Counted from the stretch's first letter, positions 12,068-23,529 are shown. The stretch: DNA of 64,000 nucleotides from Ophiura sarsii (GCA_035610835.1 CM069445.1:34274811-34338810), one strand, 5' to 3'. Numbers and translations: made by a program. Notes: generated from the sequence alone by a model not told the origin.

Positions 12068-12680
12068 CACTCTCAGCAAAAATGGTTCGGAAAGGGTTCT
12101 TTGAGTAAGCTCGGGGTTCGATGTAGAACCTTCTGCACTCAAGGAACCTTTAATGGTTCTAAAAAGGATACAAATGGTTCCAAACCCAGAATGAAAGGTT
12201 CTTCCCGAGTCAATGGTTCCCTATAGAACCCTAAAATACAAAAAAAGGGTTCCATGAAAAGCTGTGACGGTTCTTTATAATGACTTGCACTTCAGAACTA
12301 TTTGACACACAGGTCCCAGCCAACATCGATCGTGGGCCCACAGTGGGCCCTCATGGGACCCGTAATATTGTGTCCACTTTGGCCTTTCAAGAGGGTTCTT
12401 TAGCCCTGAAGAACCCTCAGGGTTCCATATAGAGGACACAACTGAAGAACCTTTTTTGGTTCTTTAAAGAAACTTTCAAGAGGGTTCTATAACCCTGAAG
12501 AACCCTTAGGGTTCCATATAAAGGATAAAACTGAAGAACCTTTTTTGGTTATTTAAAGAACCTTTCAAGAGGGTTCTTCAATGAAATGGTTCTTGGGAAG
12601 AACCCATGAGTGTTCCATATGGAGGACAACGTGAGGAACCATTTATGGTTCTAAGTTGAACCTTTTTTTTGCTGAGAGTG
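12068..12680. mobile_element. Hairpin element filled with GGGTTCT/AGAACCC words (TIR CACTCTCAGC)
   Basis: The left end is CACTCTCAGCAAAAATGGTT and the right end is the inverse, TTTTTTTTGCTGAGAGTG. Between them the words GGTTCT, AGAACC and GGGTTC occur dozens of times in both orientations, including a two-copy unit around 12385-12560. No frame codes for a recognisable protein. It belongs with the CACTCT-ended elements further along. Confidence 0.75.
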
Positions 12681-13286
12681 TAACCTATATGATTCTATAC
12701 CATCAAGTCAAATAACCCTGGAATGCCCCTTTAATGTTAAATTTTACCCTATTTGTCATCATAAAACTATTTATAAAGTTCATAGACCATATTAAACTAG
12801 TTTGCTGATGTATTCAAGAATCGCATGAGAGATTGTGCAATTAGCGAATATAAGTGGCAAATAGAGCTGCAAAACTGAGAAAAGTGCTCTTTTATACTTC
12901 CTTGTGCCTTTATTTTCCGTATTATTTTAGCAGCTTTGAGTACGGATTGTTCCTTAAATAAATATTAAATTAGGTCAAACTGATTACTGGTGGATAGTAC
13001 ATTGTTCAAAGATATTATTTACACAAGAAACGCAAAACTAAACAAAACTGGTATCTTTTATGCTGAAAATGACCTAAAAATCGATTTCTATTTCGTCAAC
13101 CCCCTTCATTGGACACCTTACTATCTAATCACTTAATTTAGCCTAGAGGTCAAGCTGTAACAACAAATGCCGTGATACATTTTTTTTAAAGCACATTTAT
13201 TGCCTTTGGGTGGTCTACTTTATAGGTTTTAAATACATCCGTATTGCACTAACCATTTCCTTGTTTTCATTATTATCCTGACACAG

Positions 13287-13331
13287 AGTATTCCGGAAAT
13301 GGAACCATCACTGCAAACAGTATCGAATGCG
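13287..13331 (+). CDS. Exon 2: short linker (15 residues)
   Basis: This 45-bp microexon is flanked by ACACAG acceptor and G|GTAAGA donor, and is phase 1 at both ends, in register with exons 1 and 3. It encodes YSGNGTITANSIEC after the split E codon. It contains one N-glycosylation sequon (NGT) and one cysteine. It matches no domain and would act as a linker between signal peptide and SRCR. Its small size makes it less certain than the other exons; skipping it would also preserve the frame. Confidence 0.5.
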
Positions 13332-13514
13332 GTAAGATAATAATAATGAGATATTCCAGTTAAAATCCATACACCCCCTTTGGAATACATGGGATTGTAG
13401 ATTTTAAATAGACAAGTTATAGTTTAAGTTTTCAGTGCACACAAGGTTTTTGTTGGGGTTTTCCCTTAGATAATGCATGAACACTATTGGTGTAATTTCA
13501 AACACGTCCCGTAA

Positions 13515-14677
13515 TATGGCACGCTACAGCGGACATTAATAGTCGAGTTTTAAAAAACACCGTTGAGTTGTGAAAACGACCGTTGAGTTGTGAAAACGAC
13601 CGTTGAGTTGTGGAAACGACCGTTGAGTTGTGAAAACGACCGTTGAGTTGTGAAAACGACCGTTCAGTTTTGAAAACGACAGTTCAGTTTGAAACCCGTT
13701 CAGATTTTCACGTTCAGTCGTTTTCACACGGCGAGTTGATAGTACACGTCGCGACGAGTTGTTTTCGCGCGTTCAGATATAGACTCCTGCACAGACCTAC
13801 ACTGCGATTCGGCGAATCATTTTAGAAGAGTCTAAGATACTGATGACGGGCTCCTAATAGCCTACGTCACATTTTAATGTGAGCATGCATACGACGATAA
13901 TATTTCCAAATCAGTTTTTCTTTAAAATTAAAGAAGTTTTAGCCATTTAACCAACAGCTACACATATTGGAACATTATTAAAGATGATATCTGAAGTGAA
14001 GTAAGATTAAAGAATAAATTGATGTCAAAAAAGTTGCGAAATTTCGATTTCTAAAATATACGACGGAGCAGTCGAATGGTACAATCACTCATGCATGTAA
14101 CCAGGGGGTGGGGGAGAGGGAGAGGGGTGGGGGAGAGGGAGAGGGGTGGGGGAGAGGGAGAGGGGTGGGGGTGCCCCCCCCCCCCCCCCCCCCCCCAGGC
14201 CAGGCCTGGGTATAATCCATAGCTAGACCTATGGAATAAATTATTCCAAGCCCGTCACCGTCATAATAACTAGTCTTCTTCTCAGTACACGGCCGGGTTT
14301 ATCATGTATCTGTCACGGTCTGTGCAGGAGACTACATCTGAACGAGCGCGAAAACAACTCGACGTGTAAACAACTCGCCGTGTGAAAACGACTGAACGTG
14401 AAAATCAACTCGCCGTGTGAAAACGACTGAACGTGAAAATATCTGAACGCGAAAACAACTCGACGTGTAAACAACTCGCCGTGTGAAAACGACTGAACGT
14501 GAAAATATCTGAACGAGTTTCAAACTGAACAGTCGTTTTCACAACTGAACAGTCGTTTTCACAACTGAACAGTCGTTTTCACAACTGAACAGTCGTTTTC
14601 ACAACTGAACAGACGTTTTCACAACTCAACGGTGTTTTTTAAAACTCGACTATTATTGTCCGCTGTAGCGTGCCATA
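13515..14677. mobile_element. Foldback element with tandemly repeated arms and CCGTAA target-site duplication
   Basis: The ends TATGGCACGCTACAGCGGAC and the exact inverse flank the element. CCGTAA occurs directly outside both (13509-13514 and 14678-14683), fitting a 6-bp duplication. Each arm contains a run of about 20-bp units built on CGTTGAGTTGTGAAAACGAC (13552-13690) or its inverse (14520-14640). A second related unit (GAACGTGAAAATATCTGAAC type) lies on the inner side at 14335-14520. The centre is unique sequence with a GA-rich minisatellite. No protein is encoded. Confidence 0.8.
14104..14196. repeat. 19-20 bp G-rich minisatellite plus poly-C tract
   Basis: About three and a half copies of a GGGGTGGGGGAGAGGGAGA unit are followed by roughly 23 C residues (about 14174-14196). 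The tract sits at the centre of the foldback element. Confidence 0.9.
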
Positions 14678-14724
14678 CCGTAACATAGATTTTCTGGGAT
14701 ATGTTACCAGACTATGGCGGACAT

Positions 14725-15000
14725 GGGCTTGATCACGAATATTCAAGGCTAAATTATGCGTACGAGATTACGTTATCAACCGAATACGGCGAACGGTTAG
14801 TGACGGATTAAATTTTTAAAAAACATGATATTTACAGTGGAGTCGATTTTCCAACTCCAGCGGTTTTAGGATGAAATAATTTACTTTCAACATGTGGTGT
14901 GGTGCATTTTCTGTAATCATTTAATCAATTGTTTTACATTGAAACCAATATTTACGGCTATTCGTGTCCACCTTCGTCTAGGTATTTCTTACAATTTCCC
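14725..15000 (+). repeat. Dispersed repeat family, copy 1 of 4
   Basis: This segment carries ACGAATATTCAAGGCTAAAT, GCGTACGAG, CATTGAAACCAA and TTCGTGTCCACC. It is matched in reverse orientation at about 25355-25575 and in part at 47930-48140 (+) and 50160-50330 (-). Copies are about 70-80 percent alike by eye. No ends or coding frames were recognised. Confidence 0.6.
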
Positions 15001-15188
15001 TGGTTTTTCAGAGGACGTCTAAAAGTGTGCTATGAAAAGTTGTCCCTCATACAATCAACATTGTCCACCGGATACGAGCTCATCAATCTAACCGAATTGA
15101 CGACATCAAACGAGGCGGTATTCCCCCTAGGCTCCTTATGTTGGGGTGCATTCAATAAGTTCAACCTCCTCCCTCATAAAATCGCTAT

Positions 15189-16121
15189 CACTCTTAGAAG
15201 GTCAGGATCAAATATGAGACGAAAAGGATCAATTTTGATCCAGAAGCGGTATCACATATGAGCTTACCCTTTCCGGATCAAAGTGATCCGACAAGCAGGA
15301 TCAAAAAGTTTGATCCGAAATGGGATCAAATATTTCTGTCAAATGATACTGAAACGGATCAAAATAATGATCCTTAATCGGATGTACCTGTAGCTTATGA
15401 TCCTACTCCAGGATCAAACTGAATCAAAGAAAAAGTGAAAACATAGGGGTTCATCGGGTGACAGATTGTAAAAACAAGCATGCATGCAAGGGTCTTTCGG
15501 TGACACCGGGCCAAAAAAAGGGGGGTATTTTTGATGGAGCCTGGTGTGAAACCTAATATTGATTGAGTGCCCCCACCCCCGGGTGCACACTGCACACTAT
15601 ATATCGAGTGCAGTAAGCTTACTACATCGTGTAGGCCTAGTACATCGCAGTGATCGTGACATTTTGTGAGGAGCATTTTGACCGAAAATCGTACTGATGG
15701 CACTGGTCAGGTACAAGAAATTTGTTCACAAGAATAGAGCATGTTCACACATAAAAAATAAAACTACTTTACCGACAAAATCATGTAACATTTTACACAT
15801 TAGACTGGATAACTTACCGCGGTATTTCACCCTTGTTTCAACTGTGGCGACCGAATTCAAAAGATCGTCTGCTTGTCGTCTATCGGTTTGCGAAAGAGTG
15901 ACGTCAGTCACTCATTGACCAATGAACTGTTTCATCGAATTGATCCGGAAATCAGATCAAAGTTGATCAAGGTGAATTTGATCCGTTTGTTGATATCTAT
16001 CTGGAAACGGATCAAAACGATCCGAAAACGGATCAAAACGATCCGAAAATGATCCTTAAAGGATCAAAACAAAGTGAGCCGGAAATCTACTCATGTATTT
16101 GATCCTGACCTTCTAAGAGTG
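15189..16121. mobile_element. Hairpin element filled with GGATCAAA/TTTGATCC words, copy A
   Basis: The ends read CACTCTTAGAAGGTCAGGAT and its inverse. GATCC/GGATC and TTTGATCC words recur through about 15210-15420 and 15935-16110. The central part (15590-15930) is unrelated in texture and is shared with copy B at 16700-17030. A 73-codon frame at 15697-15918 exists in both copies, but the differences between them are almost all amino-acid changing, so coding is unlikely. Confidence 0.8.
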
Positions 16122-16410
16122 TAATATGAATGTCAGCCTTCTGTTTTGTTCATGATTTTAACTCTGACTTATTATAGCTACACATTCAAAAGTAATGTGT
16201 AAATTTATTTCACTTTTGTTTTGATGCGGTCAAAGCCAGAGAGAGATTTGGACAACGGAAATGAAAAAATTACCCTCAAAATAAATATATTACTTTCGTA
16301 TTTTCTCTCCATATTGTATGGCTAGATATAAGAGCATGATTTTTAAAATAATGAAATGTGATGATAACTTAATATAATACGGTACTACCATGCATATAAG
16401 ACTGTTAGCA

Positions 16411-17236
16411 CACTCTTAGAAGGTCAGGATCATATATGAGACGAAAAGGATCAATTTTGATCCAGAAGCGGTATCACATATGAGCTTACCCTTTCCGGAT
16501 CAAAGTGATCCGACAAGCAGGATCAAAAAGTTTGATCCGAAATGGGATCAAATAATTCTGTCAAATGATACTGAAACGGATCAAAATAATGATCCTGCTT
16601 GTCGGATCACTTTGATCCGGAAAGGGTAAGCTCATATGTGATACCGCTTCTGGATCAAAATTGATCCTTTTCGTCTCATATTTGATCCTGACCTTCTAAA
16701 AGACCCACTGCAGACTATATATCGAGTGCAGTAAGCTTACTACATCGTGTAGGCGTAGTACATCGCAGTGATCGTGACATTTTGTGAGGAGCATTTTGAC
16801 TGAAAATCGTACTGATGGCACTGGTCAGGTACAAGAAATTTGTTCACAAGAATAGAGCATGTTCAAACATAAAAAATAAAACTACTTTACCGACAAAATC
16901 ATGTAACATTTTACAGATAAGACTGGATTACTTACCGCGGTATTTCACCCTTGTTTCAATGGCGACCGAATTCAAAAGATCGTCTGCTTGTCGTCTATCG
17001 GTTTGCGAAAGAATGACGTCAGTCACCTATTGACCAATGAACTTTTTCATCGAATTGATCCGGAAATCAGATCAAAGTTGATCAAGGTGAATTTGATCCG
17101 TTTGTTGATATCTATCTGGAAACGGATCAAAACGATCCGAAAACGGATCAAAACGATCCGAAAATGATCCTTAAAGGATCAAAACAAAGTGAGCCGGAAA
17201 TCTACTCATGTATTTTATCCTGACCTTCTAAGAGTG
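16411..17236. mobile_element. Hairpin element filled with GGATCAAA words, copy B
   Basis: It has the same CACTCTTAGAAGGTCAGGAT terminus and the inverse at the right end. It contains an additional internal inverted copy of the first 130 bp (16560-16700 against 16420-16560), making a near-perfect hairpin. It is highly similar to copy A in the shared regions. It lies only 290 bp beyond copy A. Confidence 0.8.
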
Positions 17237-17632
17237 CAATATTAACTATTGTAGGCTTGCAATATAATATCAACTCGAATGTATTGATATGCCTTTTGCC
17301 TACGGGAATACTGCTAATCGGTTGTTACCAGTCATGCCACAGTGATGCCTCGCATGTTCAATTTTTTAACATGATAGTCGCTTTATGAGTTTTCTTTGTG
17401 TGCAACCTTCAGAATATCAATCAGATGGTCAATAATAGAAAATCATCTCTCGGAGAGTACGTCCTGTGTATTCGCATTTAGATATCATGATATGCACATA
17501 TGAACGTTGCAGTGTTCACTAAGGAGAGGGTTACACATAATGGTTGTCCTTATTTGGTTCTGGATAATCTGAGGACATATTCTTAACAAGTTACTGTTTA
17601 TAGTCTGTTAAGGAGATACAGTATCTTAAATT

Positions 17633-18642
17633 TACTCTCTAAATGTAAAAGAGTGAAATTCCACTCTAAATGGAGTGAATATTCACTCTTCAAAGGAGTG
17701 CCTACAGTGATCACTCTAATAGAGTGAAAGTCACTCCTTGAAAGAGTGGAACCATTTTCACTCCAAAAAAGAGTGAATTTTGTTCACTCCAGGAACGAGT
17801 GAATTTTCACTCTTCGAAGAGTGCCTACAGTGATCACTCCATTGGAGTGAAAGAAAGAGTGAATATATAAGGAATGAATTTCACTCATTTAGAGTGAACT
17901 TCACCCTCATTGAGAGTGAACAATAATGGAACATTTTACATTCACATGAATAACTTGCAATTCACATGAATAACTTGCAATTCAATAGAAAATTTGAATA
18001 ACAAACAAAGAGTCATTATCCAAACTATTGCTGTCATTTGCCTATGTTACCTTATCACTTCCTTTCGGTAGTGAAACTATATCATATAATAACATGATAT
18101 TTCTCTATGTTAAGTCTAATCTAAATCTACTTTCTATGGTGTTTTTATCAATGGTGTTTTTACGCGTTTCATTAATGTAATTTATATTTAATCATAAGTT
18201 GGACTTTAAAATTATTGCAGAAACAATTAACATTGATATCATCATTAATTATCACTTCAATAATTTTCAAATTTAATAAAATAAAGCCTAATTTTGAGTT
18301 TTTGAATATTTTTCTATTTGATTGTGTTCCGGCTCTCAGTTATTTAAATCTGGTACAACTGATCACTCGCACAGAGTGAAAAGTCGCTCTACACAGAGAG
18401 AAAATCACTCTTTTCGAGTGACAATAATTTCACTCTGAACTCATCAACCGCACAGAGTGAAAATTTCACTCGACACAGAGTGAAAATCACTCTTTTCGAG
18501 TGACAATAATTTCACTCTGAACTCATCAACCACACAGAGTGAAAAGTCACTCGACACCGAGTGAAAAATCACTCTTTACGAGTGACAATGACTTCACTCT
18601 GAACAACGAGTGACATTTTCACTCTTTTACGTTAAGAGAGTA
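17633..18642. mobile_element. Hairpin element filled with GAGTGAAA/TTCACTC words
   Basis: The ends read TACTCTCTAAATGTAAAAGA and, inverted, TACTCTCTTAACGTAAAAGA. The flanks (17650-17930 and 18360-18630) consist almost wholly of GAGTGA and TCACTC words in alternating orientation. The AT-rich centre (about 17940-18350) is unique. No coding frame is present. Confidence 0.75.
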
Positions 18643-18805
18643 GAATCATTACACTTGACCGATACATTGTCTCTTAAAATTGGCTAGATGATCAACACTA
18701 AACGAGATATTTGGTTGTTTTTCATCCGTTTCCGTCAAACAAAATGTGCATTAGGTTTTTGTCACTAAATGGACATTAGGTTTTTACTGCATCTGCAGAA
18801 AATTA

Positions 18806-19175
18806 CACTGTAAAAAGAAACGTGTCTTTTTCTGATAACACTTAATAAACACTTCAACACGTTTATGTTTGTGTTTTACGTGTAAAGGTATAGGAGCATT
18901 GCATACGATAAACGTTTACATAAACACTACAACACGTTTATAGAGGTATTTGTTGTATAATTATTAACACCTCAACATGTTTCTTATTGCTGATATAAAC
19001 ATGTTGGTGTGTTAATAAATATTACACAATTACCTCTATAAATGTGTTGTAGTGTTTATGCAAACGTTTATCGTATGCAATGCCTCCTATACCTTTACAC
19101 GTAAAACACAAAAATAAACGTGTTGAAGTGTTTATTTAAGTGTTATCAGAAATATAAACGCTTCTTTTTGCAGTG
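18806..19175. mobile_element. MITE hairpin, TIR CACTGTAAAAAG, flanked by TA
   Basis: Two arms of about 160 bp are near-exact inverse copies, ending CACTGTAAAAAG and CTTTTTGCAGTG. TA stands directly outside both ends (18804-18805 and 19176-19177), as expected for a TA duplication. AACACGTTTAT-type words recur inside. It is non-coding, and close arm similarity suggests a fairly recent insertion. Confidence 0.8.
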
Positions 19176-19633
19176 TACAACCAGTACTACAATTTACTAC
19201 GAGTTTGTGCTGATATTTCAAAGCTATACAATTGTAAAATAATTCATATAGCAAAGTTATGAGGTACGAGGTAGAACTTATTGAATGGCCCTTGTAGTTT
19301 CAACACTTGGCATACTTTTGGAATCATGTAATCAAAATCCATACTTACGACCGCTAATAGGTTATTATGTGATTTCACAATGTTGATTTTTATTTTCTAA
19401 TTTCCTTGAAAACCATAGAATACACTAACACTAAGAAAATGTCAATATATCTATCAGTTTCGACGACACATCAAATTAAATTGGGGAACACCAAAATTTG
19501 ATGAAATGCTACAAATTTGATGAACACAAATCTAGAAATTTAAGAGATTGACTTCACTAGCATGCATGTGACTAGTGTTTGCAAGCCCGCATGAAGTTTA
19601 TTTGATCTTTTGAGTTGGATACTGATTGGTTTC

Positions 19634-19985
19634 AAGGGGCTGTCAACCCTCAAAACATGAACTTTAACAAGCGCTGTAACTATTGAACTATTAATGTGAT
19701 GTATATAAATGTACACATTTTTGGAAAGTAAATGATACCATTTTGGTGTCAAATTTCACTATAAAGGCTGATATTTTGAATTTGGACCAAAAAATCAAAT
19801 GTCTTTTTAGTTTTGCCATAAAAATGTTTAGCTTTTAAAATGTTGACCAACAAGTGCCAAAAAGGGATTAAAAAATTCAAAATATCAGCAATTTTTAATG
19901 AAATTTGGTACAAAATCACATTAATAGTTCAAAAGTTACAGCGCTTGATAAATTCTATGTTTTTAGGGTTGACAGCCAGCCCCTT
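19634..19985. mobile_element. MITE-like hairpin (ends AAGGGGCTG)
   Basis: AAGGGGCTGTCAACCC near 19634 faces GGGTTGACAGCCAGCCCCTT at the right end. The inner arms match too (GCGCTGTAACTATTGAACTATTAATGTGAT against its inverse, with changes). Two short open frames inside read across the hairpin and are not coding. Confidence 0.65.
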
Positions 19986-20557
19986 AACTGTTGAAAATGG
20001 ACTAGAAACATATTGTAAAGTCATGCGTATTGTGCAATAGTTAATTGTCCGGCAGCAATTTTATTAACGTCATTTATTTGCAATACGAATCAGAATTTGG
20101 CTACTTCCTTCTGACTGCAAGTTATTACATAGGAAAGTATATATTAAAAAGCACAAAAAAACAGTGTTTGAGAAAAAAAATGAGGGCGTATAAACGTGTG
20201 TTTTTATGCGTGTCCTAAGTGTTCACATTTTCCTACATTTGTATGGACAGAGTGAATTAAAGACACTCAGCTATAACGGAGTGTGTCTTTAGACTGTACA
20301 AGGGCACGCATACAATTACGTTTATGCGACTATTGATTTAGTATCTATTCTAAAGCTAAATGAATAAACTTATATTCACTTTTCTATTTCATTTATAACA
20401 TTGACGTGTAAGAGAAAGGCTTCATCAAAAATTAGAAGAATCTAGTTGGTCCCATATTTTCCTTTGTTTTCTTTTTTGTTTGTTTTACAATCGCGGACCA
20501 AAAAATATTGACAATATTGTATTTGTTTTTCTTCAAAAGTCGCAAGGTTAATAACAG

Positions 20558-20760
20558 AAGAGGGTGATGATGGCCACGAGTCAGTGACGTCATACGGAGG
20601 TTTGTTAAAAGTATTGTACAACGGAGATGAGTGGAGGTACGTTTGTTTTGATGACTCCATAGCGACTGGAGGAGAGAGACTATGTCGTCATTTATACGGA
20701 ACGGATGTGGTTGATGTCGGAGAGAGTGTTTACAACGATACCACAACGCTAACTGCAAAG
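20558..20760 (+). CDS. Exon 3: SRCR domain, first half
   Basis: It starts after ATAACAG in phase 1 and ends AAG|GTAAGT in phase 0, giving about 67 residues. The sequence after an acidic start (EEGDDGHES) fits an SRCR domain: a hydrophobic strand ending LLKVLYNGDEWRYVCFDD (SRCR consensus G-R-V-E-V-x-x-x-G-x-W-G-T-V-C-D-D). It continues with GERLCRHLYG (consensus V-C-R-Q-L-G-Y). Both expected cysteines are present. The glycine of WGTVC is replaced (WRYVC) and the usual tryptophan after VCDD is missing, so the domain is divergent. Confidence 0.75.
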
Positions 20761-20879
20761 GTAAGTTTATATGAAAGAATTGTTAAAGACCTAAGCACAG
20801 CCTACTCCATCCACAATGCTGAACCGCTATTAAAGGAGTTCAGTGCTGAGAATCAATTAAAGGCATAATAAACGTGTGG

Positions 20880-21535
20880 ATAGGGCCTACTAACTAGAAC
20901 CTAATTATAGGTTAAGTTTTGAAAAGTGTAAGTGTTTTGAAAAAAGCATATTGACCGAAAAATAAGACGGAACAGTGCTGAGATCACCATATTTCTGTCT
21001 CGTGTACTGTCATTTTATGTATGCATTGCATTACTACGCGAGTTCGTGGAGTGAGCTGCTGTTGATGAGATGGAAACCCGGATGAAAAGTAACGATGACG
21101 CCAAAATATCGGGTATAGCTATCCCATCAGCACTTTCGGCACAAACCACCGAGCGCGCGAATTTCAAAATAATCACATGTTGAGGATTTGCAGTTTAAAT
21201 TCTTTTTATTGAATATCAAAGTTCTGTTTTTTAATCAAACCAGCAAACATGCATTCCATGATTTGTTTTCCTATACCATATAATTCTTAGTTTCATGACT
21301 AGCAATAACTTTAAAAACAGGGGTGTTTGTTCGCAAAGCAGAAGACATAACGTTGAAAATTAGTCCCAAACGCCGTAGGCCTAAATTCCTATTTCTAGTA
21401 CAAGTATTGAACACACTTACCGAGGCCTACTATTTAAACTAACCTTGACATTATCGGAAACCCACAATCATGAATGATCACGCAATCTGTTATAACATTA
21501 ACATGTGTCTGAATGCTATTGTTGTACGTTTAAAG
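20880..21535. other. Intron 3, no recognised element
   Basis: The 775-bp intron (20761-21535) shows no transposon ends, tandem repeats or additional exon. The end TACGTTTAAAG is a weak-pyrimidine acceptor for exon 4. Confidence 0.4.
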
Positions 21536-21632
21536 GTAATTTGCAACGCGACCGATGATAGTAAATTTGAAGAGTGTACGGTAGAAGCCGGAAGTTGTGC
21601 AGAAGAACAAATCACTTACGCCACGTGTGAAG
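21536..21632 (+). CDS. Exon 4: SRCR domain, second half
   Basis: This 97-bp exon enters in phase 0 and leaves in phase 1 (GAA G|GTCAGT). It encodes VICNATDDSKFEECTVEAGS followed by CAEEQITYATCE. Four cysteines take the positions of SRCR C5-C8: a 'V-x-C' strand, the '-x-x-C' after acidic residues, then C-x(n)-C at the end. With exon 3 the domain has six cysteines, the group A pattern. The phase-0 intron inside the domain is the only break in the gene's phase-1 pattern. The acceptor tract is weak, but the frame and cysteine pattern fit well. Confidence 0.72.
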
Positions 21633-22247
21633 GTCAGTTTATACAAGTGAAAGTAACTAACCTGGTAAACAACTATGCCTCTTACGTAAAAATAAATTCT
21701 ATAAGTTCTATTTAATTTGAGATATCGAAACCCAAAACAAAGTCTGTTTTTCATTTACATGAGGTTCTCTACACGCAGCCTCAGGCAAAACGGACAATTT
21801 ATAATTATGTTTTATTTTATTTTCATGTGAATGTGCATTTTGTAAGCTTAAATGACACCTCCCTTGATACAATTGGTCAATGCATTCAGATTTTATGTGA
21901 AATATTAGGTGGAAATTCATTTTTATTTGTGTTTTTTCATCGATTTAAACCAAAACTGTGTTTTGCAATTCTTAGCTCTAGAAGAAATGCACAATTGTTT
22001 GGACATTGATTGAACTGTCCTGATTATGTATTTACGAAAAGTCCGTAGCTTTTTAAAAGCATCACAGTAAAATGTGATAAAATTGACCTTAAAATGAATA
22101 CTAAATAAAGCTACAGTGATAGCTTAAAGGCATATTATGTGATCTTTTCCAGATATCGCCCTCTATTCATTATTTTTTTTAGAAAGTAGATTTTCTTGCA
22201 GATTTACATTTCTGATCATAAATCATACATACATTCCAAGTTACAGA

Positions 22248-22386
22248 GCGATACGATTCCTAATTACCTCAAAATCATGGTTTTAAAGTGAATTTAGAGT
22301 AAAAATATAAACTGTCGGAGTTATCCGACAGTTTATTTTCACTCTAAAATCATGATTTTGAAGTAATTAAGAATCGTATCGCCCTG
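22248..22386. repeat. Near-perfect inverted repeat (hairpin)
   Basis: Arms of about 60 bp, starting GCGATACGATTCCTAATTAC and its inverse, meet around ACTGTCGGAGTTATCCGACAGT. It abuts the next element directly, and with it may form one composite MITE. Confidence 0.75.
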
Positions 22387-22839
22387 GGTCAACCAAAATA
22401 GTGATTCAAGTATGTTGTATTCAATAGAGTATGTTTAGAAAAATATAATGCAAAAAGAATAACTCTTAAATATTGTCTAGGGAAAATAAAACCAATCAAA
22501 ATTGCCAGTGTTTACGTTTAGTATGGAATGAACTGTAGCGTTGCTACGTCACAGGTGTAACTCCCAACTCGGTATCGGTCTGGGTCTCGGTCGATAGGAC
22601 TGAACAAACAAAGTCTAAAGTAATCAGTAATAATGCCTATGCTCTCGACCTGTAGCAGTTCCGTGTGCGAGTCTGGGTTACACCTGTGACGTATACAGGG
22701 TCATAACCTGCCATTGTCAATATAATGATACAAATTATATATGCCTAGAAACTACATATTTTTTCATGGGCATATTAAAGAGTAATTCTGTTTGATTTTT
22801 TTGTTACAATATCCTCTATCGAATACATTTTGGTTAACC
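22387..22839. mobile_element. Nested inverted-repeat element (ends GGTYAACCAAAAT)
   Basis: The outer ends read GGTCAACCAAAAT and, inverted, GGTTAACCAAAAT, with weaker pairing continuing inward. A second hairpin sits in the middle (about 22550-22694, words ACGTCACAGGTGTAAC and the inverse). It is non-coding, and its right end lies only 44 bp before exon 5. Confidence 0.6.
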
Positions 22840-22883
22840 TTTAATGCTCGCTACATAAAATACTTTTTATGACCTGAAATTAG

Positions 22884-23243
22884 GTCCTTGTGGAACACCC
22901 ATCATCAATGTACCCATCGGAAACTCGTATGGTCTTTCTTCACCGTGGTATCCGTTGTCCGTTCCCGAATCATTGCTCTGCACGTGGTACGTTACAACGA
23001 CAAACGATACCAGAGCACACCTCGAATTTATCGATTTTCGACTATGGGGTGATGACTTGTTCTCGGTCGGCTACGGGCACAACAAATCCGACATCGGGTC
23101 ACAACTAATGTCACGCAGAGGAAGCACTACACCGCGGGAAATCGTGGCACGCAACAACAGGATGTGGATCGAGTTTAAAAGCAGTGGCACAGCTGGTGTT
23201 ACGACAATGTTTCACGTGATCATCAACTCGTACGTCGAACCAA
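22884..23243 (+). CDS. Exon 5: CUB domain 1
   Basis: This is a complete 120-residue CUB module on one phase 1-1 exon. It begins PCGTPIINV, passes the SPWYP motif (the CUB 'SPNYP' strand), then the second cysteine at LLCTWYV. The DFRLWGDDLFSVGYG strand corresponds to the E-x-x-x-x-x-D-x-L-x-V-x-D-G region. It ends with an aromatic strand and VIINSY. Only the first disulfide pair is present; cysteines 3 and 4 of the standard CUB are missing. GDD may retain part of the calcium site. The acceptor is AAATTAG, the donor A|GTAAGA. Confidence 0.85.
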
Positions 23244-23297
23244 GTAAGATCTGGGAAGGGGATACAAAATGTCTGACGTAGCCTAGTGTTTCTGACC

Positions 23298-23529
23298 TAT
23301 AGTCGCCGGCAGAGAAGTTCAGCACTGGTCCTCGCGCGCGTGCTAAATAATGAGCGTGTGGGCGGTAACATTCTTTACGCCATGGATACAACCGGGCCAA
23401 TCGGATGTGGGCGTTAGTCGGCTCAACGTTGTGCTATTCTATTGCACCAATGGGAACTGCAATTCCGTGTTTACGATTAGTATGCGATCGTAGCAGAAAA
23501 AGTGCTGAACTTCTTTGCCGCTGACTATA
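23298..23529. mobile_element. CpG-rich hairpin element (TIR TATAGTC...GTTCAGCAC)
   Basis: The left end TATAGTCGCCGGCAGAGAAG faces an inverse copy at the right ending GACTATA, with about 28 paired bases. The interior is rich in CG and GCGC words. No duplication is obvious. The right end overlaps the start of the next inverted repeat. Confidence 0.6.

Larger units (their letters stand above)
9845..13219. mobile_element. 3.4-kb foldback element with long diverged inverted arms and nested insertions
   Basis: About 9845-10400 and the reverse complement of about 12700-13219 are homologous along their length. Shared words include AGTAGACCA at both ends, GTATCACGGCAT, ATGTACTATCCACCAGT and CCTATTTGTC. 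The arms are interrupted by indels. The middle holds two smaller hairpin elements (10495-11171 and 12068-12680) and a CTACTAA-rich section (about 11170-12060). No clear target-site duplication is seen. No transposase-like frame is present, so it is non-autonomous or decayed. Confidence 0.65.

Noticed and set aside
15697..17033. The same 72-73 codon frame in two element copies (15697-15918 and 16815-17033)
   Set aside because: The copies are very similar at DNA level, but nearly all differences change the amino acid, and the frame lies in the conserved centre of a hairpin element; sharing reflects duplication, not selection for protein.
20432..20758. Minus-strand frames of 72-108 codons over exon 3
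   Set aside because: They are antisense shadows of the SRCR exon.
22890..23108. Alternative reading frame across CUB1
   Set aside because: It is a shadow of the CUB1 exon, whose own frame has the domain motifs and matching splice phases.
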